Notes: a model not told the origin generated them from the letters alone. A stretch of 64,000 nucleotides of DNA from Thiomicrorhabdus sediminis (GCF_005885815.1 NZ_CP040602.1:77630-141629), one strand, 5' to 3'; positions 44,150 through 54,509 are shown, counted from the stretch's first letter. Numbers and translations: made by a program.

Positions 44150-45532
44150 ATGAAAATCCCTCGCCTCACCAAAAGTATTTTTTTAGACCAATTTATCTAT
44201 ATGCAACTTGTCGGCGTTTTGATAGGTTTGGCGTTCCCTCACTTTTTGGTGTGGTACGGTTTTGCCACTGAGCAGGTACTGACAACCGAGTTTTATATTC
44301 TGACCCAGGTTGCCGGCCAAGTAGTCGGTTTAATCAGTTTTTTAATGATTTCTCTGGTTATTCGCCCGCATCTGAAAACCCTGTCCAATAAAATGCAGGA
44401 CATCGCGATTAATATCAACTCAAAGGATTTTCTCGATTATTCGGAAAAATGTAACGAGAATATGTGCGCGATGGAAGTGGTCTCGAATGATGAGATCGGT
44501 ATCAGTGCCAGTGCCTACAATGAACTTTTAAATGCATTGATGTCGGCACATGAGACCGAGCAGGTTTTCAATAAATTCTCCAAAATCATGTCGGAGAGCT
44601 TGGAAGTTCAGACGCTTTCCGAAGAGACGGTCGACCTGTTGATCGGAGCGACAAGAATCGAGGCCGCAGCGATTTATCTGTTTAAAAACGGAGAAATCGA
44701 ATTGACCTCAACACGCGGTATTACCGATGCCGATAAGTTGACCAAGCATCCATCGGTAATGGATGCGGTCAATAAAGGTCGCGCACAGAAGATAAACTTG
44801 CCTAAGCATGTTCAGTTGGATGGTGTTTTGACGCATTTCACCCCATCGGAAGTATTTATTGAACCGATTGATTTCAAAGGTACCCATTTGGGAGTAATGG
44901 TGGCGGCAACCGGCGCTTTGATGGCCGATGAAAAAACCCGCGTGATTCTACAATTGTTCTCCAGAAGCATGGGCTTGGCGTTGAATAACGCCCTTATCCA
45001 CTCCAAGTTCCAGCGTTTGGCGGCTTATGATAGTCTTACTAATGTCTATAACCGACGTTTCGGTATGGCGCGCCTGAAAGAAGATTTTGCCCGCTCTACC
45101 CGTGAGCAGTCTTCGCTAAGTGTGATTATGGTCGATATCGATCACTTCAAGAATATTAATGATACCTATGGTCACCTGGTCGGTGATAAAGCGATTGTCA
45201 TTATCGCATCGATTTTGAAAAACATCTCGCGTGATGGCGATGTCGTGGTACGTTACGGTGGTGAAGAGTTCTTGATGATTCTGCCGGGAGCCAGTTCGGC
45301 CGATGCGGCCAAGGTCGCAGAGCGTATTCGTCATCAGGTCAAAGATACGATCTTCAAAGAAGACAATCAGCAGATTGTGATGACTATCAGTGTCGGTGTT
45401 TGCGGTTACCCTGAAATTCAGGTGACCGATGAGGTTGAGTTGATCGATAAGGCCGATCAGGCGCTGTATCATGCCAAACAAAGCGGTCGTAACCGTGTCG
45501 TCGAATTCGCCCGTTTAAAGAATATCGCCTAG
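44150..45532 (+). CDS. Membrane GAF-GGDEF diguanylate cyclase
   Basis: 460 residues. Two N-terminal membrane helices (about 15-38 and 48-70), a linker, a GAF-like domain (about 140-285) and a GGDEF domain with GGEEF at 370-374. The preceding RDGD is the RxxD inhibitory site. Conserved DSLTNVYNRR and VDIDHFKNINDTYGH segments indicate an active cyclase making c-di-GMP from two GTP. It shares a likely transcript with apt and ends just before a strong bidirectional terminator. The signal sensed by the GAF domain is unknown. Confidence 0.92.
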   Translation: MKIPRLTKSIFLDQFIYMQLVGVLIGLAFPHFLVWYGFATEQVLTTEFYILTQVAGQVVGLISFLMISLVIRPHLKTLSNKMQDIAININSKDFLDYSEKCNENMCAMEVVSNDEIGISASAYNELLNALMSAHETEQVFNKFSKIMSESLEVQTLSEETVDLLIGATRIEAAAIYLFKNGEIELTSTRGITDADKLTKHPSVMDAVNKGRAQKINLPKHVQLDGVLTHFTPSEVFIEPIDFKGTHLGVMVAATGALMADEKTRVILQLFSRSMGLALNNALIHSKFQRLAAYDSLTNVYNRRFGMARLKEDFARSTREQSSLSVIMVDIDHFKNINDTYGHLVGDKAIVIIASILKNISRDGDVVVRYGGEEFLMILPGASSADAAKVAERIRHQVKDTIFKEDNQQIVMTISVGVCGYPEIQVTDEVELIDKADQALYHAKQSGRNRVVEFARLKNIA

Positions 45533-45555
45533 TTTTCCAAGTAAAATCAGGCAAT

Positions 45556-45585
45556 AAAAAAGCCCCGACCAAGCGGGGCTTTTTT
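45556..45585. terminator. Bidirectional rho-independent terminator
   Basis: AAAAAA-GCCCCG (45556-45567), loop ACCAAG, CGGGGC-TTTTTT (45574-45585). It is symmetrical and serves both the rightward cyclase gene and the leftward argH. Confidence 0.93.
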
Positions 45586-45605
45586 GTTTTTCAGTAAGCT
45601 ACTGC

Positions 45606-46997
45606 TTATGCCAGTTCGGCAAATCCTCTGGCCACCGCGGCACGAACCTGATCCGGTGCGGTGCCGCCAAAGTGGTTACGCGCCGCGACAGATCCTTCAA
45701 GCGTCAGTACCTCAAAGACATCCTCGCTAATTTTGTCAGAGAAACCTTGCAAGGTTTGAAGAGACATTTCCGATAGATCTTCTCCGGTTTTGATGCCGTG
45801 AGCCACAGCCAACCCGACTACTTCATGAGAATCACGGAACGCCAAGCCTTTACCTACCAAATAATCGGCAAGGTCAGTGGCGGTTGAGAAACCTCGTTTG
45901 GCCGCTTCATAAGTCATCTCTTTTTTGACGATAATCGCCGGTACCATATCGGCGAAAGCACGCAAACTGCCCTTGACGGTATCCACCGTATCAAACAACG
46001 GCTCTTTGTCTTCCTGATTATCTTTGTTATAGGCCAAAGGCTGTGACTTCATCAGCGTCAGCAAGCTCATGAGGTGGCCATAAACGCGACCGGTCTTACC
46101 GCGGACCAGCTCCGGTACATCCGGGTTTTTCTTTTGCGGCATAATTGAAGAACCGGTGCAGAAACGGTCCGGCAGGTCGATAAACTGGAATTGCGCCGAA
46201 GACCATAACACCAGCTCTTCCGAGAAGCGCGACAGGTGCATCATTAAGGTGGCGGCGAAATGAGTGAATTCTATGGCAAAATCACGGTCAGAAACACCGT
46301 CTAGCGAGTTTTCACTGATACGCTCAAAGCCGAGCAATTCGGCCGTGTAATGACGGTCGATCGGATAGGTCGTGCCTGCCAGTGCGGCAGAACCCAAAGG
46401 CAGGGTGTTAACTCGTTTACGACAATCTTGCAGGCGTTCGACATCGCGCTTGATCATCTCGAACCACGCCAGCATATGATGACCAAAAGTCACCGGCTGT
46501 GCGGTTTGCAGATGGGTAAAACCGGGCATAATGGTTGCCGCTTCACGTTCTGCAATGCTTAAAAGACCATGCTGAAGGCGCTTCAACTCAGGCAGGATGG
46601 CATCGATTTCATCACGGATATAAAGGCGGATGTCTGTCGCTACCTGGTCGTTACGTGAGCGACCGGTGTGCAGTTTCTTACCGGTAATGCCGATCATCTG
46701 CGTCAGACGCGCTTCGATATTCATGTGAATATCTTCCTGTTTGATCGACCAGGAAAAATTCCCCGCAGCAATTTCAGCTTCAATCTGTTGCAGACCGTTG
46801 ATGATGTCATTCAGTTCCTGTTGGTTCAAAATGCCGACTTTGGTGAGCATTTTGGCGTGGGCAATAGAGCCTTGAATATCCTGTTTGTACATACGCTTAT
46901 CGAATTGAATCGATGCGGTGAAGGCTTCAACAAAGGCGTCAGTGGATTCGCTAAAGCGTGCGCTGGAAAGTTTTTCCTGATTGTGTTGATTGCTCAT
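45606..46997 (-). CDS. argH: Argininosuccinate lyase
   Basis: 463 residues, typical length. The fumarase/aspartase-superfamily signature [16 protein letters not shown] is near residue 285. The N-terminal [20 protein letters not shown] and [15 protein letters not shown] segments are diagnostic of ArgH. It splits argininosuccinate to arginine and fumarate, the last step of arginine synthesis. It begins 19 nt after a periplasmic thioredoxin-like gene on the same strand and ends at the shared terminator. Confidence 0.97.
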   Translation of the reverse strand: MSNQHNQEKLSSARFSESTDAFVEAFTASIQFDKRMYKQDIQGSIAHAKMLTKVGILNQQELNDIINGLQQIEAEIAAGNFSWSIKQEDIHMNIEARLTQMIGITGKKLHTGRSRNDQVATDIRLYIRDEIDAILPELKRLQHGLLSIAEREAATIMPGFTHLQTAQPVTFGHHMLAWFEMIKRDVERLQDCRKRVNTLPLGSAALAGTTYPIDRHYTAELLGFERISENSLDGVSDRDFAIEFTHFAATLMMHLSRFSEELVLWSSAQFQFIDLPDRFCTGSSIMPQKKNPDVPELVRGKTGRVYGHLMSLLTLMKSQPLAYNKDNQEDKEPLFDTVDTVKGSLRAFADMVPAIIVKKEMTYEAAKRGFSTATDLADYLVGKGLAFRDSHEVVGLAVAHGIKTGEDLSEMSLQTLQGFSDKISEDVFEVLTLEGSVAARNHFGGTAPDQVRAAVARGFAELA

Positions 46998-47016
46998 ATA
47001 AATCTCAAATTTTTGG

Positions 47017-47547
47017 TTAATTCTGTTTTTGCAGTTCCAAGGCTCTTGGAGTGCTCGGGATTTGTTTATCTAGCCCCATATTGCGGTAGGCGGTATTAAT
47101 ATTCTGATGGATTACCGTGGCATATAAATCCAGTGTTTGAATGCCGACGATTCGCGGTGCTATCTCTTTACCATAGGCATCGACAAACAATACGGTAGGC
47201 GTCAAATCGGCGTCGATTTCATAGGCCCACTGCGATTTTTTCATGGTGCGGCCGTCCCATAAGGTAATCGGATCTTGTAAATCCACACCGACATGGCGAA
47301 GTAACACCACCTTTTCATCATAAAGTCGGTTTTTGACCATTGGTGTAAAGACTTTTTCATCCAGTACTTCACAAAATTCACACCACTCGGCACTGAACAC
47401 CAACATAATGGGTAACTTTAACTCAGCCGATTTTTGGGCAATTTTGCCGATGTCGTCTAATTCGGTCAGCGCCGTTTTCCAGCCGGCATGAGTGCTTGTG
47501 GCGACCAATGCCAAACATAATAAGATAGAGCTCATCCATCGTGCCAT
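47017..47547 (-). CDS. Periplasmic thioredoxin-fold protein
   Basis: 176 residues: a signal peptide (about 1-21, ending THA) followed by a thioredoxin fold with [17 protein letters not shown] (redox CEFC near residues 52-55) and the cis-proline [13 protein letters not shown]. This resembles SoxW / thioredoxin_2-type periplasmic reductases used in cytochrome or Sox protein maturation; the partner here is not identifiable. AAGGAG lies about 9 nt before the ATG at 47545-47547. Placement before argH looks incidental. Confidence 0.85.
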   Translation of the reverse strand: MARWMSSILLCLALVATSTHAGWKTALTELDDIGKIAQKSAELKLPIMLVFSAEWCEFCEVLDEKVFTPMVKNRLYDEKVVLLRHVGVDLQDPITLWDGRTMKKSQWAYEIDADLTPTVLFVDAYGKEIAPRIVGIQTLDLYATVIHQNINTAYRNMGLDKQIPSTPRALELQKQN

Positions 47548-47731
47548 GATTTACTGCTCCTTGGTTGAAATGTTTGATAAAACAGCAGTTCTGCAAGGCG
47601 AATACCATTCAACTCTATTTTAACTAAAACTTGATCGCTTTTTTCAGTAAAATGGGGGTTTTGCAGTAAACAAATGGAACACAAAACGGTAAAGCCATTG
47701 TGGATTTGGCATACCGGAAGTTGGAAGTCTT

Positions 47732-48676
47732 ATGAAAAAAACCTTACGCATCGCTACCCGAAAAAGCCCGCTTGCCATGTGGCAGGCAGAATTTGTTAAA
47801 GCCGAATTGGAAAAAGCGCACCCAGGACTAGAGGTGGAGCTGCTGCCGATGTCGACCAAAGGCGATAAGATTCTAGATGTTCCTTTAGCGAAAATCGGTG
47901 GTAAAGGCCTGTTTACCAAAGAATTGGAAGACCGCATGATCGCCGGTGAAGCGGATATCGCAGTACACTCGATGAAAGATGTGCCGATGGAGTTGCCGGA
48001 AGGTTTCGCCTTAGGCGCAATTCTCGAACGTCATTCGCCAACCGATGCTTTTGTCTCCAATAATTATGAGAAATTTGAAGATCTCCCGCAAGGCGCTATT
48101 CTGGGAACTTCAAGCCTGCGCCGTAAAGCGCAGTTGATGGCGCAGCGTCCGGACTTAGTGGTACGCGACCTTCGCGGAAATGTCGGTACCCGTTTGGGTA
48201 AGCTTGATGCCGGAGAGTATGACGCGATTGTTTTGGCGACTTCGGGCTTGCAGCGTCTACAATTGGATGACCGTATCCGTCATGAGATTCCTGCCGAAAC
48301 CTGTTTGCCGGCGGTAACCCAAGGTACCCTGGGTATTGAGTATTTTGCCAAGGACACGGAAACACTGGATATCATCAAAGTGTTGAATCATAAGCCAACC
48401 GAAATTCGCACTACAGCGGAGAGAGCCATGAACCATCGTCTAGAAGGCGGTTGTCAGGTGCCAATCGGGGTGTTTGCCGAGCTTGAAAAGGAGCGGATCA
48501 AGATTCGTGGCTTGGTTGCCGAATTGGACGGCTCAACGGTATTGCACGCGCAAACCGAAGGCCCAGCGGAAAATGCACATGAATTAGGTGTTGCGGTGGC
48601 GGAAGACCTGCTGAAACAGGGTGCGGATAAGATTCTCGCCGCAGTCTATGCTGAAGAGATTAGCTCCAAGGGTTAA
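47732..48676 (+). CDS. hemC: Hydroxymethylbilane synthase (porphobilinogen deaminase)
   Basis: 314 residues. [14 protein letters not shown] at the start, [38 protein letters not shown] and the dipyrromethane cofactor site [13 protein letters not shown] near residue 240 are all present. It joins four porphobilinogen molecules into hydroxymethylbilane in the cytoplasm. First gene of hemC-hemD-hemX-hemY. Confidence 0.98.
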   Translation: MKKTLRIATRKSPLAMWQAEFVKAELEKAHPGLEVELLPMSTKGDKILDVPLAKIGGKGLFTKELEDRMIAGEADIAVHSMKDVPMELPEGFALGAILERHSPTDAFVSNNYEKFEDLPQGAILGTSSLRRKAQLMAQRPDLVVRDLRGNVGTRLGKLDAGEYDAIVLATSGLQRLQLDDRIRHEIPAETCLPAVTQGTLGIEYFAKDTETLDIIKVLNHKPTEIRTTAERAMNHRLEGGCQVPIGVFAELEKERIKIRGLVAELDGSTVLHAQTEGPAENAHELGVAVAEDLLKQGADKILAAVYAEEISSKG

Positions 48677-48701
48677 GTTCGCCTAAGAGGTGGTGTCAGC
48701 C

Positions 48702-49508
48702 ATGGCCTATACGCTGTTGAATACGCGCCCCAAGCATCAAGCCGAAGACTTGAATGCATTGCTTGCCGATGCCGGTATCGAGACGTTGTCTTGCCCGTTG
48801 ATTGAGATTGATTGGTTAATGCCGAAAGAGCCAATTAATCAGCAATCAAGTGCATTAAAAAATGACTATGACAGAGCGGTGTTTACCAGCGCCAATGCGG
48901 TAACCGGTTGGTTGTGCTGGCAGCAGTCATCGCCAGCGAACCGAATCGGTTTCAAGCAAGGTATCGCCATCGGTAAGGCAACGCAAAACAAAGCGCGGCA
49001 AAACCATATCGATTTAACCTGTTTAAGTGAACAAAAATTCGATTCCGAACATTTGTTGCAACACTCGAGTATGCAGAACTTGAAAGGCCAGCGAATTTTA
49101 CTGGTCACGGGTGAAAACGGCCGCCAGAAATTGCCACAGACTCTTAAGCAAAGAGGTGCTCAGCTCGATGAGGTTTTTGTCTATCGACGTCAACCCGCGC
49201 CTTTTTGCCGACTTCAATGGCAGCAGTTTCTGGCCTCAAAACAACCGGTTTTGCTTATCAGCAGTTTGCAGGCCTGGGAGCAATTAAAGTCGCAATTGGC
49301 AACCTATTATCAACTCAAAGACCTTTTTAACGAGCGGGCTGAAACGCAAATTTGGCAAGCAATCGATGCGGTGCTGGTTTATAGTGAACGTATTGCAAAC
49401 CAGCTGGTTGAAGATGGTTATAACGGCCATATTCAAATATTGTCTACCCAGAGCGATCAAGGGGTCTTGCAGGCAATCGATGCGTTAACAGGTAAATCAA
49501 ATCAGTAA
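48702..49508 (+). CDS. hemD: Uroporphyrinogen-III synthase
   Basis: 268 residues with a weakly conserved HemD pattern: LNTRPKHQAEDLNALL at the start, YDRAVFTSANAVTGWL near 50-65 and LLVTGENGRQKLPQTLKQRGAQLDEVFVYRRQPA in the middle. It closes and flips ring D of hydroxymethylbilane. AGGTGG precedes the ATG at 48702, better placed than for a GTG at 48690. It starts 25 nt after hemC, within the operon. Confidence 0.92.
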   Translation: MAYTLLNTRPKHQAEDLNALLADAGIETLSCPLIEIDWLMPKEPINQQSSALKNDYDRAVFTSANAVTGWLCWQQSSPANRIGFKQGIAIGKATQNKARQNHIDLTCLSEQKFDSEHLLQHSSMQNLKGQRILLVTGENGRQKLPQTLKQRGAQLDEVFVYRRQPAPFCRLQWQQFLASKQPVLLISSLQAWEQLKSQLATYYQLKDLFNERAETQIWQAIDAVLVYSERIANQLVEDGYNGHIQILSTQSDQGVLQAIDALTGKSNQ

Positions 49509-49539
49509 CCTTTCAATTTTGGTTAAGGCTAGGTGATAT

Positions 49540-51009
49540 ATGGCAGATAGAATTGTTCCTAATGCAAAGCAACGTGTTGTAGATGCTGACAGCACTCAGC
49601 AAAAAGAGATCGTTGAAGACCGTGCAGAGGAATCTCAAGCTGATGTCGAAGCGATGGCCGACATTGATAAAAAGATAGAGCGCGGCAAGGCTTATTCACA
49701 AGCCAAAGCTGACGAACATGCCGGTGAGAAGCAGCCGACTTTGGATTCGCTGGCGCAACAGTCTGAACAGAATGCAGCGCAAAAAACATCCGTTTGGGGG
49801 AAGTTGCTGGCCTGGTTTATTGCCTTATTGATTATTTTATCGATGCTTTGGTACACCCGACCAGATACCGACTGGCAAATTCAGCGCATCAATGATTTGC
49901 AAGCCCAGGTGGATCAATTGAATGCCGAGATTGAAGAACAGCAACAGCAGTTATCGACGTTCGATACTCAGCTTAACTCGGCAGAGAACAAACCCTTATT
50001 GAGCCAAGCCGATTTGGATGGTTTCAAGGCGCAAACCGAACGGCAAATTGTGAAAATGCAGCAAGCATTGCAGCAGCTGAGCGAACAAGCCGGTGCCAGT
50101 GCAGATCAAGCCGCCAAGCAACTCAATGAGTTGGCTGAAGAGATGCCGAAGACTTTGACGCCATCACCACAAACTCAGCAGAAATTACAACAGTTGGAAC
50201 AAAAATTCGCCAATGAATTACAGTCCATGGCGAACCAATTAGGCGAACTATTCGATTTTAAACAGCAGACCCAGCAGCAAGCAAATCAGGCAGAAAAAAC
50301 AGAGCCAAGCTTGACTCAAGCGCAACCGGGACAGCCTTTAGACAGTCTGCAGATTCAGCAATGGATAGTGGAAATCAATACCCAATGGATTCTGCAAGGC
50401 AGAGTCGCCAGCACGCGCCAACAGTTGTTGGCTCTAGAACAAGCGGTCAACTTAAGCAGCTTTGGGTATACCTCGCAGTTGACTCGTTTAATCGGTGCCG
50501 ATCTGCGTTATCTGCAAGACTATCAAACGGCCGCTAAACTTGATTTTGAAAAACCGATCAGTGAACTTTATCAAGCGATCCCAAGCTTGAAAAAAGCCAA
50601 CGGCAAACTGCCACAATCATCTGACCCGTCTGCCAATAGCGCTGAACAGGCAAGTGCTCCTGAAAACGGCACCTGGGATAAGTTGATGAGTAAGTTCGGG
50701 CAGATGTTCAGCCTGCGTAAACGCAGCGAAGAGGGGGAATTAACCTCGGTGGAAAGTTTGATTATGAATGATGTACTGCAACAGCGTTTGGCATTATTGG
50801 TAGAGCGATTGCACTGGGCGTTGCAAATGCAATCGGAAACCCAGACCGAGCAATCGATTCTATCGATAGAACAATTTATGGAGCGTTATTATCCTGATGA
50901 TTTCGAGCGGTTCGCTCTGTTATTGACACCGTTCAAACAGGTTGATTTTGTTTCACGTGAAGCCTTGTCGATTATGACATTGGATAAGCAGGTTGCCAGA
51001 CCTGAATAA
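49540..51009 (+). CDS. hemX: HemX-type membrane protein of the haem operon
   Basis: 489 residues. A charged cytoplasmic N-terminus (about 1-85) precedes one membrane helix (about 88-105). A long Gln-rich coiled coil (about 115-260) and a C-terminal domain with NTQWILQGRVASTRQQLLALEQAV follow. This is the HemX architecture, often annotated as uroporphyrinogen-III methyltransferase although no SAM-binding motif is seen. Its role is unclear. AGGTGAT precedes the start. A small hairpin follows the stop. Confidence 0.88.
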   Translation: MADRIVPNAKQRVVDADSTQQKEIVEDRAEESQADVEAMADIDKKIERGKAYSQAKADEHAGEKQPTLDSLAQQSEQNAAQKTSVWGKLLAWFIALLIILSMLWYTRPDTDWQIQRINDLQAQVDQLNAEIEEQQQQLSTFDTQLNSAENKPLLSQADLDGFKAQTERQIVKMQQALQQLSEQAGASADQAAKQLNELAEEMPKTLTPSPQTQQKLQQLEQKFANELQSMANQLGELFDFKQQTQQQANQAEKTEPSLTQAQPGQPLDSLQIQQWIVEINTQWILQGRVASTRQQLLALEQAVNLSSFGYTSQLTRLIGADLRYLQDYQTAAKLDFEKPISELYQAIPSLKKANGKLPQSSDPSANSAEQASAPENGTWDKLMSKFGQMFSLRKRSEEGELTSVESLIMNDVLQQRLALLVERLHWALQMQSETQTEQSILSIEQFMERYYPDDFERFALLLTPFKQVDFVSREALSIMTLDKQVARPE

Positions 51010-51014
51010 CAAAA

Positions 51015-51032
51015 AGCCGGCATTAACCGGCT
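51015..51032 (+). other. Hairpin between hemX and hemY
   Basis: AGCCGG (51015-51020), loop CATTAA, CCGGCT (51027-51032). No U-run follows, so it is more likely an mRNA processing or attenuating structure than a full terminator. Confidence 0.45.
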
Positions 51033-51066
51033 CTAAATCACTCAATACTGGAAGAGAAAGGACTCT

Positions 51067-52242
51067 ATGCGAACACTGATCAGTTTTGCTGTCGCTTTGT
51101 TAATCGCCACTGCAATCGCTACCTTGTTGTTGTACGACAATGGTCGAATGTCGTTGGAATGGGGAGACTGGATTCTGGAAGCCAGCGCCAGTTTTATGCT
51201 CGCAGTGATTCTGGTGGTATTTATTGTCGGTTATATGGCGATCCGCTTTGCGGTGATTATCTGGCATATTCCGCATTACTGGCGTCGCCGTAAACGCCTG
51301 AAGCAATATTCCCGTGCGGAAAATGCCATGGCAAAAGGCATGATCGCATTGGAATATGGTGATTGGCACAAGGCGGAAAAAGAGCTGGTGAAAAGTGCCA
51401 AAAACAGTGAAGCCGGTCTTGTACACTATCTCAGTGCCGCAAAAATGGCGCATAACCAGCAAGCCCATCAACGTCGTAATCAATATCTAGCACAGGCTCG
51501 CGAGCTTTACCCTGCCGAGTATGTCACGATTGGTTTGGTGGAAGCGCGCCTGCTTAAAGAAGACGAGCTGGAGGCCGCGGTTGCGATTTTGCAGGAGTTG
51601 CATCAACAACAGCCTAAAAATGCCACCATTCTTGCCGAATTGGCGTTTGCATTACGTGATTTGGGTTACTGGCAGAGTTTGGCTGAATTAATGCCCAAGG
51701 TGAAACGCAGTGCTGGCTTCTCGGTAGCTGAATATTCCCTATTGGAACAGCAACTGTGGGCGGGACAACTGGCTGCGGCGACCGATTTTGATGCTTTGCA
51801 AACTATCTGGCAAGGTCTTAACCGCAAGCAGAAGCTGATTGCGGAAATTGTCGCCGAGTATGTCGAACAGTGTTTAGGGTGGGGACAGGAAGCGGATTTG
51901 AAGAACCTGCTCGAGCGAGCCATCAAAAAACAGTGGAACGACCGACTGGTTTATCAATACGGTCGTTTAACACTAGGGCCGGCATTTGACCGTCTAAAGG
52001 TCGCCGAGAGCTGGTTGCAAGCCGATCAAGAGAATAATCCGGTGCTATTGCTGACCTTGGGTCGTTTGGCATGTCGTAGCCAGCTTTGGGGTATGGGGCA
52101 AGGTTATTTGAAACGCAGCCTGAAAATTCGTCCCGAGATCGAAACCTTCCATGCGCTGGCACAATGTTATGAGGCCGAAGGTCAGGAAAACCAAGCTGCT
52201 TTGACTTATAAGGAAGCGATTTTACAGCTTGAGAAAAAGTAG
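51067..52242 (+). CDS. hemY: HemY-type membrane TPR protein
   Basis: 391 residues. Two N-terminal membrane helices (about 3-24 and 40-62) are followed by a TPR-like helical domain (about 95-385), matching the proteobacterial HemY_N family found beside hemC/D/X. It is not the protoporphyrinogen oxidase that is also called HemY in Bacillus. GAAAGGA precedes the ATG. Family knowledge suggests a role in late haem synthesis or quality control. It is convergent with the haem-sensor gene, 4 bp apart. Confidence 0.9.
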   Translation: MRTLISFAVALLIATAIATLLLYDNGRMSLEWGDWILEASASFMLAVILVVFIVGYMAIRFAVIIWHIPHYWRRRKRLKQYSRAENAMAKGMIALEYGDWHKAEKELVKSAKNSEAGLVHYLSAAKMAHNQQAHQRRNQYLAQARELYPAEYVTIGLVEARLLKEDELEAAVAILQELHQQQPKNATILAELAFALRDLGYWQSLAELMPKVKRSAGFSVAEYSLLEQQLWAGQLAAATDFDALQTIWQGLNRKQKLIAEIVAEYVEQCLGWGQEADLKNLLERAIKKQWNDRLVYQYGRLTLGPAFDRLKVAESWLQADQENNPVLLLTLGRLACRSQLWGMGQGYLKRSLKIRPEIETFHALAQCYEAEGQENQAALTYKEAILQLEKK

Positions 52243-52246
52243 GCAT

Positions 52247-53659
52247 CTAGCTTTTTAACAGGCTGTCATCATCGTCCTTTTCGAGTTCTTCATCAATCGT
52301 GGGGGCTAGCGGGATATTATGATGCAGATTCGGATAGCGGCAGTGCACAACATCGCTTTCGGCAATCGAATTCAGTGCCATTTTCACCAAGTCTCTTGGC
52401 GATAACCTTTCGCCACTATAGGTGACCACGCCTTGGCGCATAGTCATTTCGTATTGTGGATGTACCGTATTCAAGTCCTCTTCAATTTCGAAATTGGTAT
52501 TGATAATCCGTTCACGAATAATATTTTTCACCTTTTCAATTCCTGCCCGATTGGTTTCCGGAGCGAGCACGGCAAACAGCTGTTCCTCAATATGGAATGC
52601 GATATCGGTATCACGTGTTTCATGGTTCAGCGCTCTGCCGAAAAAGATATATTTACTGCCGGGTTCATGCATTTCCATATTCTTAGCGGCCGGGTTCACC
52701 GTCTTGATATCACTGAGTTGGATAAACATTAATGAAAAAGGGCGCTGATAGCGCTGACTGCGATACATCTCATAGCGCAGAATCTCATTGAAACGGTCTT
52801 TATGGAATAGGCCGGTATTCTGTTCATTAATCATCAGTATATCTAGCTTGTCATAGACGTTGTGCAGCGTTTCTATCTGTTTGCTGAGCTGTTGATCAAT
52901 ATCGTCCATTTCCAGCAGTTCTTGAGGGGTACGCTGCCATTGATGGCTGGCTTCCTTATCGCTGAAGTTCAGCTGTTGAATGCGCAAAGCCATTTTTTCA
53001 AGCGGAATCAGGATTTTGCTTTGCAATTTATCCGTGGTAATCCAGATCGATGCGATGATAAAACAGAAAAGAAAGATCAGGCTGAAAATCAGCACCGCTG
53101 TTGCCGACAAGCGATCTAAGGATATCGGCAGTTCTACGGTCAAAACACCGGCCAGAGCTCCATCGTAAATGGTACCGTTAAGCACGCCTTGGGAGTGGCA
53201 GGCCAAACAGTCCTGGCGGAATTTGATTGGAATGGCGGCATAAACCCTTGAGGAAAATAGGTGGGTTTCGATCTGCACGCGTTCCTGCTGTTCCACCTGC
53301 TCGATTAAACGGGAAAAGTTTTGACTGATTTCGCCATTGATTTTTATTTTGCTGTCTGCTCCATCAAGAAAGCTTGAGGATTTTTGCAGAAACAGTGCCG
53401 CCGAAGGCAGGTTTTCACGGAGCTGGCGATAGACTTTATTGATATTGTAAGGTGTCCAGCCGGTGGATAAATGCTGGTTAATCGCTTGGTAGGATTGCGA
53501 TTGCAGTTGCTTGATGTCGCTGTTGACCGAATGATTGATAATGAAATAAGCCGGAACGAAGGTTATCGGGAAACTGATGGCAGCCGCTAAGATGGCCGCT
53601 AATAACAGCTGTTTAACTAATAGCGTTCTAAAAGGGTACTGCTTAGGATAGTGCGCCAT
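52247..53659 (-). CDS. Membrane sensor with c-type haem motif (DUF3365) and degenerate GGDEF domain
   Basis: 470 residues from the ATG at 53657-53659. Helix 1 (about 16-38), then a periplasmic DUF3365/Tll0287-like domain containing one CxxCH (CLACH, residues 151-155), the covalent haem-attachment motif. Helix 2 (about 185-208), a HAMP-like linker and a GGDEF-fold domain (from about 280) follow. The catalytic signature is lost: where ARLGGDEFAVL is expected, the sequence reads AFHIEEQLFAVL. It cannot be a normal diguanylate cyclase and may act as a receptor or regulatory partner. The haem suggests sensing of redox state, NO or oxygen in the periplasm (inference). Confidence 0.86.
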   Translation of the reverse strand: MAHYPKQYPFRTLLVKQLLLAAILAAAISFPITFVPAYFIINHSVNSDIKQLQSQSYQAINQHLSTGWTPYNINKVYRQLRENLPSAALFLQKSSSFLDGADSKIKINGEISQNFSRLIEQVEQQERVQIETHLFSSRVYAAIPIKFRQDCLACHSQGVLNGTIYDGALAGVLTVELPISLDRLSATAVLIFSLIFLFCFIIASIWITTDKLQSKILIPLEKMALRIQQLNFSDKEASHQWQRTPQELLEMDDIDQQLSKQIETLHNVYDKLDILMINEQNTGLFHKDRFNEILRYEMYRSQRYQRPFSLMFIQLSDIKTVNPAAKNMEMHEPGSKYIFFGRALNHETRDTDIAFHIEEQLFAVLAPETNRAGIEKVKNIIRERIINTNFEIEEDLNTVHPQYEMTMRQGVVTYSGERLSPRDLVKMALNSIAESDVVHCRYPNLHHNIPLAPTIDEELEKDDDDSLLKS

Positions 53660-53813
53660 TATGCCGGACCTCGCAGCTTTGATGAAAACCGTCAAATTGG
53701 GTGTTCAGAGCAAAGTGAATTATCTATTAATCAGTTGTAACAGCTTTGTATTCGCTAAGATATTGTTATATTTGCTTATTTTTCTGAAAATTAAAAGGTT
53801 TTTATGAACAATT

Positions 53814-54509
53814 TTAAAAAATCAGATTATCGGCGGCTAGGTTTGCAGCAATGAAATCCTCTTTTACCGTTTGAATCATCGGCCAGGATCCGCATAGATA
53901 AACACGATGGTGTTTCAGCGATGGGTGGTGCTTAAGCACGGTTTGATGTACCAAGCCTTTTTCGCCGGTCCAGTTGTCAAACTGCTCGGATAGTACCGGG
54001 ATATATTCAATATGACCATGACGTTGCGCCAATTCAATCATCGTATCATGCATATAGAGGTCTTCCACGCAGCGCGCACCCCAATAAAAACTGATGGGGA
54101 CTTCCAATTTCTGCCGAAGTGATTCGATCAAGATCGCGTAAAGCGGGGCAAAACCAGTGCCACCGGCAACGAAAATAATCGGTTCATGACCGGCTTGCAG
54201 ACGCATCTGCTTTTTTGGCCCTTGAACCACCAGCGTATCGCCGACTTGCGTTTTGGCAAACTCGGTCATCCATGGGTTGTCGTCGATAATGCGGATATGG
54301 CATTCGATCAATCCATCTTCGCGTGGCGCATTGGCAATGGAAAACGGCTTCAGGTCACCGCTATTCATGCCGAGCATGACATAGTCGCCCGATTCATAGC
54401 TAAGCGGGTGCTCCGCTTTCATTAGCAGTTGTCGGATATGATCGTTAAATGCATCAAAATGCACCACTTTCATGACATGCAATTCATCTTGTAAGTCATG
54501 TTCAGACAT
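53814..54509 (-). CDS. NAD(P)H-flavin reductase (Fre/LuxG family)
   Basis: 231 residues with a ferredoxin-NADP reductase fold. KPFSIANAP is the flavin-binding RxYS variant, VAGGTGFAPLYAI binds the pyridine nucleotide, and the C-terminus has HHRVYLCGSWPMIQTV. No 2Fe-2S domain is fused, so it is the short Fre/UbiB-like form that reduces free flavins with NAD(P)H. AAGGAT precedes the ATG. It begins 29 nt after xthA and is probably in that operon. Confidence 0.9.
   Translation of the reverse strand: MSEHDLQDELHVMKVVHFDAFNDHIRQLLMKAEHPLSYESGDYVMLGMNSGDLKPFSIANAPREDGLIECHIRIIDDNPWMTEFAKTQVGDTLVVQGPKKQMRLQAGHEPIIFVAGGTGFAPLYAILIESLRQKLEVPISFYWGARCVEDLYMHDTMIELAQRHGHIEYIPVLSEQFDNWTGEKGLVHQTVLKHHPSLKHHRVYLCGSWPMIQTVKEDFIAANLAADNLIF

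Noticed and set aside
51067-52242. HemY read as protoporphyrinogen oxidase
   Set aside because: No FAD-binding motif; two membrane helices and TPR-like helices match the proteobacterial HemY_N protein.
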